Shown here: in pieces, positions 42,956 to 52,009 of the stretch
Layout: every line of letters starts with the position of its first letter
How positions within the stretch are numbered: position 1 is the first letter of the stretch
Assembly: GCF_000423625.1 (NCBI RefSeq)
Contig: NZ_AUII01000013.1
Coordinates: 1 to 64,000, forward strand
Origin: Pseudonocardia asaccharolytica DSM 44247 = NBRC 16224
Lineage (GTDB): Bacteria > Actinomycetota > Actinomycetes > Mycobacteriales > Pseudonocardiaceae
Reading direction: 5' to 3'
Length of the DNA: 64,000 nucleotides
The notes under the pieces: generated by a model
The model's input: the letters and a program-made list of their open reading frames with translations, nothing else
The model's database searches: none
Told to the model about the DNA's origin: nothing
Made by a program: the position numbers and the translations under genes

Positions 42956-43366
42956 ATGGTTGCGCATAACCGCAAGCTCAAGCAGATCACATTTGATCTG
43001 GGCGGTGTCGAGTACCAGTGCCAGGTCGTGTCCTGGCAGATGGTGAACAACTCGGAGGACGGCGAGAAGCGGTACACCTACTGCCCGGACGGCGAGTTCC
43101 GTGAGGAGACCGACCCGGACTGGTCGCTCGAGCTGACGTTCTACAGCGACTGGCGCTCAGGTGGAATCTCTGACTTCCTGACGTTGCAGGACGGGCAGGA
43201 CGTCGCGTTTCAGCTGGACCACCACCCGGACATCCCGGCTGAGCACGTGCGGTGGACCGGCACGGTGACGGTCAAGGCCCCGAGCGTCGGCGGTGAGGTC
43301 CGCACCACGGAGCAGACCGAGGTCACCCTGCCCTGTGTCGGTAAGCCCGTCTACTCCCGACCCTGA
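42956..43366 (+). CDS. Major tail (tube) protein
   Basis: A 136-residue beta-rich protein: KQITFDLGGVEYQCQVVSWQ, DWSLELTFYSDWRSGGISDF, LDHHPDIPAEHVRWTGTVTV and VRTTEQTEVTLPCVGKPVY. This matches the tail tube type in which a beta sandwich ends in a strand TEVTLPxxGKPV. It starts one base after the tail terminator stop, in a local AT-rich patch (42915-42990) that may help expression. Confidence 0.8.
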   Translation: MVAHNRKLKQITFDLGGVEYQCQVVSWQMVNNSEDGEKRYTYCPDGEFREETDPDWSLELTFYSDWRSGGISDFLTLQDGQDVAFQLDHHPDIPAEHVRWTGTVTVKAPSVGGEVRTTEQTEVTLPCVGKPVYSRP

Positions 43367-43380
43367 TCGGAGACTGAGTA

Positions 43381-43728
43381 ATGGCACGTGTGGATGTGAC
43401 GACGCAGCCGATCACCCGGGCGGGGGTGGCGCCGCCGCTGACCGCCCCGACGATCGACGGGGACATCGTCGACGTCGGCGCGGTCGCGGTGTGGGTGGAC
43501 AACGCCGGCGTCGCGGCGGTGACGGTGACCGTGCAGACCCCGGTGACGCAGGACGGGCTCGCGCTCGCCGACCTGGCGGTGACGGTGCCCGCTGGGGCTC
43601 ATCGGCTGATTGGGCCGTTGCCGTCGCGGACGTTCGCGCAGCCCGCGGACGCGGCGGAGGGGGCCGGTCGGGCGCTGGTCGACTACTCGGCGGTCACTGA
43701 TGTGACGCGCGCTGTGATCAGGATCTGA
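43381..43728 (+). CDS. Probable decoration or minor structural protein
   Basis: A 115-residue all-beta protein (VDVTTQPITRAGVAPPLTAP, DVGAVAVWVDNAGVAAVTVT, LTVPAGAHRLIGPLP-like strand at 70-85). Short beta proteins of this kind are found next to actinophage tail tube genes and are thought to decorate head or tail. GGAGAC precedes the ATG. Assignment by position and composition. Confidence 0.5.
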   Translation: MARVDVTTQPITRAGVAPPLTAPTIDGDIVDVGAVAVWVDNAGVAAVTVTVQTPVTQDGLALADLAVTVPAGAHRLIGPLPSRTFAQPADAAEGAGRALVDYSAVTDVTRAVIRI

Positions 43729-43737
43729 GGGGTCGCG

Positions 43738-44013
43738 GTGTTCAACTTTCGGGTGGTCCCGGACTCGGGTGAGCCGTTCAGTGTGGTCGCGGGGTCGCGG
43801 GACGTGCTGGCGTGGGAGAAGGCCGGGCCGGGTCGGTCGGTGGGCGCGGTGCTCGCCGCGCCGACCCTGACCGCGTTCTACCAGCTCGCGTACGCCGCGG
43901 CGTCGCGGCAACGGCTGTTCACCGGCACCCAAGCGGAGTTCGAGGCGACATGCGAGCTGACCCGGTTCGACGAGGCGGCGGACGCGGCGGACCCTACCCA
44001 GCCGGCTCCCTGA
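43738..44013 (+). CDS. Tail assembly chaperone, first part
   Basis: A 91-residue protein: FRVVPDSGEPFSVVAGSRDV, LAWEKAGPGRSVGAVLAAPT and LTAFYQLAYAAASRQRLFTG. Size, the W-E-K motif and the position between tail tube and tape measure are those of the first tail assembly chaperone (gpG-like). In most siphophages a -1 ribosomal frameshift near its end makes a longer second form. Here the needed -1 frame is open to 44165, but I see no standard slippery heptamer. GTG start. Confidence 0.7.
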   Translation: MFNFRVVPDSGEPFSVVAGSRDVLAWEKAGPGRSVGAVLAAPTLTAFYQLAYAAASRQRLFTGTQAEFEATCELTRFDEAADAADPTQPAP

Positions 44014-44021
44014 GCCGGTCG

Positions 44022-44165
44022 GTGGTGGCTCTTGCCGTCCGTACCGGCATCCCGCCGTCGGTGTGGGCGGCGGAGGGGGCGCGGGTGATCGCGACGGCGT
44101 ACGAGCTGCTGGACGGCAGCAACGACGGGCGGCGGGCCGACGACGGTCCGCAGATGAGCGGCTGA
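44022..44165 (+). CDS. Tail assembly chaperone, second part
   Basis: The -1 frame relative to the first chaperone is open from 43812 to 44165. Beyond the first stop it codes SVVALAVRTGIPPSVWAAEG and ARVIATAYELLDGSNDG, typical of the second chaperone (gpT-like extension). It may be made by frameshifting as an extension, or from GTG 44022 by coupling; the listed start assumes the latter. Confidence 0.55.
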   Translation: MVALAVRTGIPPSVWAAEGARVIATAYELLDGSNDGRRADDGPQMSG

Positions 44166-44180
44166 GAGAGGGGTGCGCGG

Positions 44181-44645
44181 ATGGCCGGCGGGTTGACGAT
44201 CAATGTTCGGATCACCGGGGTCCGCGACACCCTCCGCGCGTTCCGTGAGCTGCCCAAGGATGCGTCCGCCGAGTTGCGGGACCGGACGATGGTGCTCGCG
44301 CAGTCGTTGGCCGCGGTGGCGCGTGCGTCCGGGATGGGTGACACGGCGCAGTCGGCGCGGGCGGCCAGCTCGGTGAAGGCGGTTCGGGATCGGGTGCCGG
44401 TGGTCAAGGCCGGTGGCACGAAGCGGTCGTCGGGTGTGATCTTCGGGTCGGAGTTCGGGATGAACCGCCGTTCGGGTTGGTATGCGCGGCGACGGTATCG
44501 GGGGTCGGCGGGTCGGCAGTACCGGCCGCATCAGGGCGCGCATAGCTATTGGTTCTTTACGGCGATCGAGGGTGAACAGGACCGGATCGACCGCACCTGG
44601 AACGAGATCGCCGATTCGGTCATCCGCAAGTGGGGGTCCGGCTGA
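44181..44645 (+). CDS. HK97 gp10-like neck/tail protein
   Basis: A 154-residue protein: TINVRITGVRDTLRAFRELP, then KDASAELRDRTMVLAQSLAA, and SSGVIFGSEFGMNRRSGWYA, ending HQGAHSYWFFTAIEGEQDRI. The VRGxxDxLRAFRxL opening and GxEFG...HP.. region fit the gp10-like family of minor tail or completion proteins. It lies just before the tape measure region; its stop overlaps ATG 44645. Confidence 0.65.
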   Translation: MAGGLTINVRITGVRDTLRAFRELPKDASAELRDRTMVLAQSLAAVARASGMGDTAQSARAASSVKAVRDRVPVVKAGGTKRSSGVIFGSEFGMNRRSGWYARRRYRGSAGRQYRPHQGAHSYWFFTAIEGEQDRIDRTWNEIADSVIRKWGSG

Positions 44646-44749
44646 TGGCCAACGCATCCACATGGGAGGATGAGGCGGGACCGGGGAGCGCGCCAACGCT
44701 CACCCGGCCCCTGACCCACCTACTCGATCTCGGCGAGAGGGGGCTAGCC

Positions 44750-45325
44750 ATGAAGGCTACCCGCGTCTGCTCTATTCCTGGCTGCGACCTGGTCCACGAG
44801 GCGCAGAGCTACTGCAGGACCCATTACTCGGCGCTGCGACGTCACGGGTCGCCGTACGCCACCGGCCCGGTGCTCGGCCCGACGCGCACGGATCGACCGT
44901 GTCAGGCGGTGGGCTGCGACCGGCCCGTTGGGCGCAGTGGCGCCCGGGGCTGGTGCTACAAGTACTACGTCCGATGGAAGGTGCAGGGCGACCCGCAGAA
45001 GCTCGGCTACGTCCGCGGAGAGGACAACCCGGCCAGTCAGCGGATCGGTAAGGCGCATCCGCTGTGGGTCGGCGATGAGGCTTCCTACTCGCTGCTGCAC
45101 CAGCGCATCGCTCGCGAGCGCGGCAAGGCGTGCGAGTCCCCGTGTGTGACGTGCGGCAGCAAGGCCGCCGACTGGGCCTACGACTACACCGACCCGAAGC
45201 CGAAGACCGACGAGCGGACCGGGCTGCTCTACAGCCTGGACGTCGCTCGCTACCGGCCCATGTGCAAGTCGTGCCACAAGCTGCACGACCTCGCGCATGG
45301 TGAGGAGGTGAACAGCTGTGGCTAG
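44750..45325 (+). CDS. HNH homing-type endonuclease inserted before the tape measure
   Basis: A 191-residue protein with three zinc-like clusters: CSIPGCDLVHEAQSYCRTHY, CQAVGCDRPVGRSGARGWCY and ESPCVTCGSKAADWAYDYTD. The end is YRPMCKSCHKLHDLAHG (second His and Cys pair). ATG 44750 follows GAGAGGGGG; the open frame goes back to ATG 44645, whose opening codes MANAS. It resembles the nuclease-like gene at 34395-34958. Free-standing homing genes of this kind sit between essential phage genes and spread into related phages. Confidence 0.75.
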   Translation: MKATRVCSIPGCDLVHEAQSYCRTHYSALRRHGSPYATGPVLGPTRTDRPCQAVGCDRPVGRSGARGWCYKYYVRWKVQGDPQKLGYVRGEDNPASQRIGKAHPLWVGDEASYSLLHQRIARERGKACESPCVTCGSKAADWAYDYTDPKPKTDERTGLLYSLDVARYRPMCKSCHKLHDLAHGEEVNSCG

Positions 45326-48081
45326 CGCATCCCGGACTATCCGGGTGAGGTTTTGACGGCAGTGTCGACGGCCTGTCCCGGGCGGCGCGCAAGGCACAGG
45401 CCGACCTCGAGGCCTTCCGGGCGAAGAGCGAGGGGCTCGACAGGTCTCTGTCCAAGGCGTTCGTCGGGGCGGCGAAGGGCATCGCGCTGCTGGGTGCCGC
45501 CGGTGGCGGGGTCAACGCGCTGGTCGGGTTGACCGGGGCGATCGTGTCCATGTCGGGGGCGCTGCTCGCGGTGCCCGGTGCCGCGCTCGCCGGTGGCGCC
45601 GCTCTGGCGACGCTCAAGGTGGCCACCGCCGGGTTCGGCGACGCCCTGTCCAGCATGGACGACCCGGCCAAGTTCGCGGAGGCGATCGCCGATCTGGCGC
45701 CGGCCGCGCAGGAAACCGCGCGGGCGTTCCAGGCGCTGCGGCCGGAGGCGACCGCGCTGCGGCAGGAGGTGCAGGGCCGGTTTTTCGCCGGGTTCGCCGA
45801 CGACGTCGGTGAGCTCGGCGGCACCTACCTGCCGATCCTGAAGACCGGGATGTCCGGGGTCGCGGGCGAGATGAACGCGATGGGCCGGTCGGCGGCGAAG
45901 GCGCTGATGGCGCCGTCTGCGGTGAACGACGTCAACGAGGTTCTCGGCGGCACGCAGGATCTGCTGCGGGAGATGCGGCCGGCGCTGGGGAATGTGCTGT
46001 CCGGGTTGCTCGGGCTCGGCGGTGTGGGTGCGTCCAAGCTGGGTCGGCTCGGGTCGGCTGTGGATTCGGTCACCGGGAAGTTCAAGCGGTGGGTGGATGC
46101 CGGGGTGGAGTCCGGCCGGATCTCGCAGCTGATCGACCAGGGGGCGGAGTCGGCCAAGAAGTTCGGCACCGTGCTGGGGAACCTCGGCTCGATCGGGGGC
46201 ACCGTGTTCTCCGGGCTGTCGTCGGGGCAGGGTGACTTCCTCGACGGCATGGTCACCACGACGCAGGCCGTCGAAGACTTCTTCAAGTCCGTGGAGGGTC
46301 AGGAGGCGCTCAAGGCGCTCGGGGAGACCCTCAAGGTCGCCGGGGATGTGACCCGGGATGTGCTGATGGCGGCGCTGCGGGAGGCGGGGCCGCTGATCGT
46401 CGAGCTGGCGCCGGCGGCGCAGGCGGCGGCGAAGGCGTTCGGCGGGACGTTGGTGTCTGCGTTGCAGGTCGTCGGGCCGCTGCTGCAGGGCCTGGCGGGG
46501 TTCCTGTCGGAGCATAAGGAAGTCGTGGCGGCGGTGGTGCCGCTGCTGGTCGCCTACGCCGGCGGGTTGAAGGCGCTCAAGGTGGCGCAGTCGGTGGCGG
46601 GCTGGCTGGGTGGGGCGACGTCGGCGATCGACGGGCTGGGCCGGTCCGCGGATGGTGCGGCGAAGAAGACCGGGACCTTGAGGACCAAGCTGGGCGGGTT
46701 GAAGGGGCTTGGTGCGGCGGCGGCGGTCGCGGCGGTCGCGGTCGAGATGGACAAGGTCAACCTTGCCGCCGCCGGGGGGAACGCCGACAACCTGAGCTAC
46801 TGGGGTGATCAGCTACACGATTTCGTGGAGGCCGCGGGGCAGATCGCGTCCGGCGATATCGGCGGGATTTTCGACGAGATCGGCTGGGAATGGCAGCGGA
46901 TCGTCAACAACATTAATGGGAACCATCCGGATCCGATTAAGTTGCAGGCCGATGGCACGGCCGCGCAGGGCGATTTGGACCGGTTCATTACGCAGGTGAA
47001 CTCGGCTGCTCCGGAGGTGAACATCAATGGCAACTCGAACGGGGCCGGGTTCGCCCTGCGGCATATCCTCTCGGAGATCGCCGCCGGGAAAGAGTCGGTG
47101 CTCATTGAGGGCAAGACCGTCCCGGTGCAGGACGCGCTCGCCTATGTGCTGCGACTGATCGACGAGTCGGTTGGCACTGTGCCGATCGACGGGAACACCG
47201 AACCGGCCGGTGGCGCGCTGGCCACGCTGCTGAACCGGGCGGGAGCGTCGAAGGGTGTGGTCCCGATCGACGCGGACACGGCCGCCGCGCACGGGAAGAT
47301 CACTGCCGAGATCGCCTACGCGGACGGGTCGACGGGCACGGTGGCGATCGACGGGGACCCTCGGCTGGTGAACGGGAAGATCGTGCAGTCGGTGAAGTTC
47401 GCGGACGGATCGACCGGAACGATGGTGCTGGACGCGAACCCGGACCCCGCCACGGGGAAGATCAACGGCACGGTGCAGTACGGCGACCGGCAGCACGCGA
47501 CGATCACCTTGGACCCTCGGGACCTGGTCACTCCGGCGATCGACAACATCCCGCGCACCGGCACCACCGTGTGGACGATCAAGTACATCGACGAGGGCCG
47601 CCGCCCGGGTGGGTCCGCGCCCCGTCCGCAGGCGATGGGCGGGGTGCTGGCGCCGATGGCGTCCGGTGGCATGCTCAAGTACTTCAACGGCCACCGGCTG
47701 CGCCCCATGTCCGGCTCACGCGCCGACGTCGTCCCCCGCAACACCTGGCGGATCATCGGCGACAACATGCGTGTCCCCGAAGCGTTCATCCCCTTGGACC
47801 GCTCCGCCCGCTCCCTGTCGATCCTCGCCGAAGCCGCCAGACGGATGGGCATGCGGATCGCCCCGATGGCCGCCGGTGGGCTCAACCTGCCGGACTTCCT
47901 GGCCAGCCGGATCGGTGCCGCCGCCAGCTCGGGCGCCGCGCCGCGGGTCACGGTCGGCGGCACCAACATCACAGTGATCTTGGATGGGCAGCCGATCCGC
48001 GCGGTCATCCGCGAAGAGCTGGACCGGCGTGACCGCGAAACCCGGCGCACCGTCGGCGCCGGCGCCGGCGTCGGCTACTAG
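45318..48081 (+). CDS. Tape measure protein, with a +1 frameshift after codon 12
   Basis: From GTG 45318 (GAGGAG upstream) the frame codes MASASRTIRVRF and hits TGA at 45354-45356. One base on, the reading continues DGSVDGLSRAARKAQADLEA to the stop at 48081, about 920 residues in all. Features: an N-terminal coiled coil; Gly/Ala-rich hydrophobic segments (ALLAVPGAALAGGAALATLK; EVVAAVVPLLVAYAGGLKAL); a middle with repeated VPIDGNTEPAGGAL-like and YADGSTGTVAIDG-like strands (about 590-690); and a C-terminal globular part. It sets tail length and enters the host membrane. A shorter product from TTG 45529 is the alternative if no shift occurs. Confidence 0.8.
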
Positions 48082-48095
48082 GACAGGAGGACACG

Positions 48096-48623
48096 GTGAC
48101 GATCGAGCAGGCCACGGTGGCGGAGACCGCCGCCATCACGGGCGCCGCCGAGCTGGGCGGGGCGGTCCGGTGGCGCGGCCGCGCCACGGTCGCCAAGTAC
48201 TGGGCCGATGACGACCTGCGCCGCGCCACCCCGTACGAGGTGCTCGAGGGTGACAACCTGTTGTTGACGGCGGGGGCGACGCTGCTGCTGAACCGGTTGT
48301 GTGGGATCGCTGGGACGGCGCTGGACGAGACGAACGCGCGGGTGTGCGTCGGGGACGGCACGGCCGCTGCGGCGGCCGGGCAGACCGATCTGCAGGGCAC
48401 CAACAAGTTCCGCAAGCTGGTCGACGCTGCGCCGACGGTGTCGGGGAATCAGGCGTTTTTCTGGGCGACTTTCGATACGAGCGAAGCGAATTTCGATTGG
48501 GAGGAAGCGGGGCTGGCGAACGCCGCGGCCGGGGCGACGCTGGTGAACCGGTTCGTGCAGTCGTTCGGGACCAAGACCAGCTCGTTGCAGTGGACGCTCA
48601 CGATCACGGTGACGGCGAGCTGA
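48096..48623 (+). CDS. Minor tail protein
   Basis: A 175-residue protein: RATPYEVLEGDNLLLTAGAT, LLLNRLCGIAGTALDETNAR, VCVGDGTAAAAAGQTDLQGT, then SLQWTLTITVTAS. The core (D...G...A...TxLxG.N...K.V, W..TF....ANF.W.E.GL.N) matches small structural proteins of siphophage tails and tail fibres. AGGACAGGAGGAC precedes its GTG/ATG start region. Position: first gene after the tape measure. Confidence 0.65.
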   Translation: MTIEQATVAETAAITGAAELGGAVRWRGRATVAKYWADDDLRRATPYEVLEGDNLLLTAGATLLLNRLCGIAGTALDETNARVCVGDGTAAAAAGQTDLQGTNKFRKLVDAAPTVSGNQAFFWATFDTSEANFDWEEAGLANAAAGATLVNRFVQSFGTKTSSLQWTLTITVTAS

Positions 48624-48631
48624 GCTGACTC

Positions 48632-50086
48632 ATGGGCACCCTGATCAATCTCGTCGAGAACCCGGCGTGCAAGGTCAACGCGGCGGGGTGGTTCGGTGAG
48701 GCTGGGTGGGGTCGCACGACCTCGGCGCATGCGTCGCTGCCGCGTACTACGGGGTTCGCGGGGACCGCGGCCGGGGATGTGATCTGCGCGAATCAGATCC
48801 CGATTGTCGCGGACAGCTACTACGTCGGGTCGGTGCATATTCGGGCGGTTGCCGCAAGCACGGTGACGGTCGGGTTCGACTGGTACGACGACAGTAGCTA
48901 TCTGTCGTCGTCGTCGTTTGTGCCGTACACGCTGTCGGCTGGGTCGACGACCCGCGTCAATACGGGGGTCGGTGCGGGTGCGGCGGTGCCCCCTGCGGGG
49001 GCGACCCGCGCGGTGCTGGTCGTCGCCGGGGGGGACGGTGAGGCGCAGTACACGGCCTCGATGATCACGCTCGGGTCGACGCTGCACGACTACTTTGACG
49101 GGGACAGCCCGCGCGCGACGTGGGAGGGCACCCCCGGCAACTCACGCTCCTATCTGATCACCGGCGACGACAGCTGGGGGTGGGCGGACAGCGGGGACCA
49201 GACCGCCACACAGCCGGGCCCGACCGGGCAAGACACCGCGACCTGGGGCGAGACCGGGGCGGCTACCGGCTCGGGCACCCGGGACGACCCGATCTCGTGG
49301 GGCGAGTCCGGGCTGATCGTCGCTTCCGGCTACGACGACGACCACGGCCGGATCAGGGTGGAGGCGATCGGGTTCCCGGCCGGGACGATCTGCGCGGTCG
49401 TGTACTCCCGCCCGGCCGGGTCGACGGTGTGGACGCAGGTGCGGGGCGGGAAGGTCAGCGTGTCCGGTGGGCGGATGGCCCGCCCGGTGGACGACTACGA
49501 GTACACCGCTGGTGTCCCGATGACGTACCGGATCGTGGGGTTGTCGTCGCCGGAGGGCGCGGCGGATGTGGTGACCGCGACGGCGCAGGTGATTCGGTCT
49601 GGGGACCCGGCGCACGCGTGGATCAAGTTCATCGCCGCCCCGTACCTGAACCGGAAGATCACCTTGACGGGGTGGTCGCCGATCACGCGGGCGGCCCGCA
49701 ACGCAACCTACGACGTCAAGGGGCGGATCCCGCCGGTCGTCGTGACCGATGTGCACTCGTCGCGTCGGGTAGAGATCCAGGTCCGCACCGGCGATATCGA
49801 CGACACGGAGCGGCTGGACGCGGCGCTGAGCCAAGGGCATCCGATCTTTCTGCACACCTGCTCGGGCACGCCGCTGCCGAGCATGTACGCCGCGGTCGGC
49901 GAGTACGAGTGGGCGCCTCCGACCCCACGGTCGGCGGCGGCGCAGTGGCGGATCCCGCTGACCGAGGTGACCGCCCCGCCCCCGTCCGTGGTCGGCGCCT
50001 CGACTACCTGGGAGACGGTGCTAGCCCAGTACGGCACCTGGCAGGAGCTGCTCGACGCGGCCGGGACCTGGCAGGAGATCCAGTAG
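48632..50086 (+). CDS. Minor tail protein with carbohydrate-binding-like N-terminus
   Basis: A 484-residue tail protein. Residues 1-165 start GTLINLVENPACKVNAAGWF and have the jelly-roll pattern of a carbohydrate-binding module (YYVGSVHIRAVAASTVTVGF, ARAVLVVAGG-like strand, DYFDGDSPRATWEGTPGNS). An Asp/Thr/Gly linker follows, then a fibronectin-like and a baseplate-like part (GVPMTYRIVGLSSPEGAADV; RVEIQVRTGDIDDTERLDAA) of distal tail type. It probably contacts cell-surface glycans, working with the next protein. Confidence 0.7.
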   Translation: MGTLINLVENPACKVNAAGWFGEAGWGRTTSAHASLPRTTGFAGTAAGDVICANQIPIVADSYYVGSVHIRAVAASTVTVGFDWYDDSSYLSSSSFVPYTLSAGSTTRVNTGVGAGAAVPPAGATRAVLVVAGGDGEAQYTASMITLGSTLHDYFDGDSPRATWEGTPGNSRSYLITGDDSWGWADSGDQTATQPGPTGQDTATWGETGAATGSGTRDDPISWGESGLIVASGYDDDHGRIRVEAIGFPAGTICAVVYSRPAGSTVWTQVRGGKVSVSGGRMARPVDDYEYTAGVPMTYRIVGLSSPEGAADVVTATAQVIRSGDPAHAWIKFIAAPYLNRKITLTGWSPITRAARNATYDVKGRIPPVVVTDVHSSRRVEIQVRTGDIDDTERLDAALSQGHPIFLHTCSGTPLPSMYAAVGEYEWAPPTPRSAAAQWRIPLTEVTAPPPSVVGASTTWETVLAQYGTWQELLDAAGTWQEIQ

Positions 50087-52009
50087 ATGTACGAGGTGTC
50101 CGCGCGGTTCGCCGAGGTCGTCACCGGCTCGCACCGTGCCGTGTCCCGGGTGCAGGTCCTCACCGACACGCAGTTCGGGACGACCCCGACCGGCGGCATC
50201 GAGCTGCCGCTGCTCGGCGGGGACGTCAAGCTCGGCTCCACATCGGACGTCAAAGCCACACTGAGCGTGACCGTGCCCGGTGACTACTGGGAGCTGTGCC
50301 AGCCCTACGGCAACGAGCTGTTCGTCGAGCGCGGCATCGACTTCGGTGACGGCACCCGCGAGCTCGTGCCGCTCGGCTACTACCGCATCGACGAGGTCGT
50401 CCAGGACGACGCCCCGTGGGGGCCGATCCGCGTCACCTGCTCGGACCGGATCAAGCAGATGCAACAGAACCGGGTGCTGTACCCCTACCAGGTCCCGGCC
50501 GGTGGCCTGTCGCATCGGGTGATCTTCCACCGGCTCGTCAACGGCGACCCCGCCGTGTCCGGGCAGCCCTCGCAGGAGGGCTACGGAATGTACATCTACC
50601 ACTCGGTCCCGATCCACTGGCAGGGCTACGACCCGGACACGACGATCGTCCCGGCCGGGCAGGTCGTCGAGGACTCCACCTACGAGTTCCTGGCGAAGCT
50701 CGCCGCCGGGAAAGGCTGCGTGCTGATCTTCGACGAGGCCGGGGAGCTGTGGGTGACCCCGCGGGACCGCGACCCGTCCGAGCAGGCGGTGTACACGCTG
50801 CGCACCGGCCGCACCGGCACCCTGGTCCGCGCGTCGCGGTCGGTGTCCCGCGAGGGCGTGTACAACATCGTGTCGGCGTACGGGTCGGACTCTGCGCACC
50901 CGACCGGCTATCAGCTGGCGTACAACAACGACCGCAACAGCCCGCTGTTCTGGTCCGGGAAGTTCGGGGCCGCCCCCCGCTACTACGCGTCACCGGTGCT
51001 CAAGACGGCTGAGGCGGTCGAGCAAGCCGCCGCGACCGTGCTGGCCCGCTACACCGGGCTCCCCTCCAACGTCTCCGTCTGGAGCGTGCCGCACCCGGCG
51101 TTGCGGCCTCTCGACGTTGTGGACGCGGCGATCGGGACCACGCTGGAGCGGCACGTCATCGACAACCTGACCGTGCCGCTCGTCGGGGACGCCCCGCTCG
51201 AGGTGGTGACCCGTCAGCTGAATCCGGTGGGGTCGATCGAGACGCAGCCTGACCCGACGCCGACGCCGGACCCGGACCCCGGTGATCCGGGTAACCCCGG
51301 TAACCCGGACCCGGGTCCGGGTGGGCCGGAGGACGGCACGCAGGCCGCGGCGATTCTGGGCTGGGGCCCGGTTGTCGATGGTGACGAGTTCCAGTACACC
51401 GGCGCGCCGAGCTCGGCGAAGTGGGTGATGTATGACGGGCCGGGGCACGCGGGGAATGGTCGCCGTACGCCGTCGGCGTTTTCGGTCGCTAACGGCATCT
51501 TGACCTGCTACGGGAACGCGGGCGGGGATACCGGTGGGATGGCGTTCCGCCGCGACGAGTACGGCTGCCGCATCGAGGTGCGGATGCGCACGTATTCGAT
51601 TGATCCGGGTGCGGGCGGTAACCGCTACCACCCGGTCCTGATTACGTGGCCGACGTCGGACGAGTGGCCGGCCGGGGCGGAGTACGACTTCTTTGAGACA
51701 AACTGTGATTCCGGTAAGGCGGAGGCGTATCTGCACTATCCGAACCATCAGCCGATCGTGCAAGAGTACGCCTCCAAACCAATGGATATCCAGAATTGGC
51801 ATAATTACGCGTTCGAGTGGAATCCGTCGGCGCGCACATTGAAGAGCTGGATTGATGGCGAATACTTTTTCGAGTTCTCCGGGCGGGTCGCCGAAGCCCC
51901 CGGACCCATGCACCTCACTTTCCAGCTCGATGCGTTCTATCCGAACGGTTTCAACCCCGCCAAGATGGAGGCCATGTGGGTACGGATCTACAATCGGCCG
52001 AACGCATGA
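50087..52009 (+). CDS. Tail tip protein with C-terminal GH16-like domain
   Basis: A 640-residue protein. Residues 1-380 look like a siphophage tail-associated hub (DVKLGSTSDVKATLSVTVPG, LGYYRIDEVVQDDAPWGPIR, DSTYEFLAKLAAGKGCVLIF). A Pro/Asp/Gly linker (about 388-415) follows. Residues 425-640 are a concanavalin-like domain of glycoside hydrolase family 16 type, with GMAFRRDEYGCRIEVRMRTY and AGAEYDFFETNCDSGKAEAY, where E-x-D-x-x-E is the catalytic motif. It continues WHNYAFEWNPSARTLKSWID. The catalytic acids are present, so it may cut a beta-glucan or similar cell-wall polymer. The last 400 bases are AT-richer than the rest of the gene. Confidence 0.75.
   Translation: MYEVSARFAEVVTGSHRAVSRVQVLTDTQFGTTPTGGIELPLLGGDVKLGSTSDVKATLSVTVPGDYWELCQPYGNELFVERGIDFGDGTRELVPLGYYRIDEVVQDDAPWGPIRVTCSDRIKQMQQNRVLYPYQVPAGGLSHRVIFHRLVNGDPAVSGQPSQEGYGMYIYHSVPIHWQGYDPDTTIVPAGQVVEDSTYEFLAKLAAGKGCVLIFDEAGELWVTPRDRDPSEQAVYTLRTGRTGTLVRASRSVSREGVYNIVSAYGSDSAHPTGYQLAYNNDRNSPLFWSGKFGAAPRYYASPVLKTAEAVEQAAATVLARYTGLPSNVSVWSVPHPALRPLDVVDAAIGTTLERHVIDNLTVPLVGDAPLEVVTRQLNPVGSIETQPDPTPTPDPDPGDPGNPGNPDPGPGGPEDGTQAAAILGWGPVVDGDEFQYTGAPSSAKWVMYDGPGHAGNGRRTPSAFSVANGILTCYGNAGGDTGGMAFRRDEYGCRIEVRMRTYSIDPGAGGNRYHPVLITWPTSDEWPAGAEYDFFETNCDSGKAEAYLHYPNHQPIVQEYASKPMDIQNWHNYAFEWNPSARTLKSWIDGEYFFEFSGRVAEAPGPMHLTFQLDAFYPNGFNPAKMEAMWVRIYNRPNA

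Noticed and set aside
44645-45360. Group I intron or intein in the tape measure gene
   Set aside because: No intron core or splice-like joint restores the tape measure frame without the TGA, and the protein has its own RBS at 44750; a free-standing homing gene explains it better.
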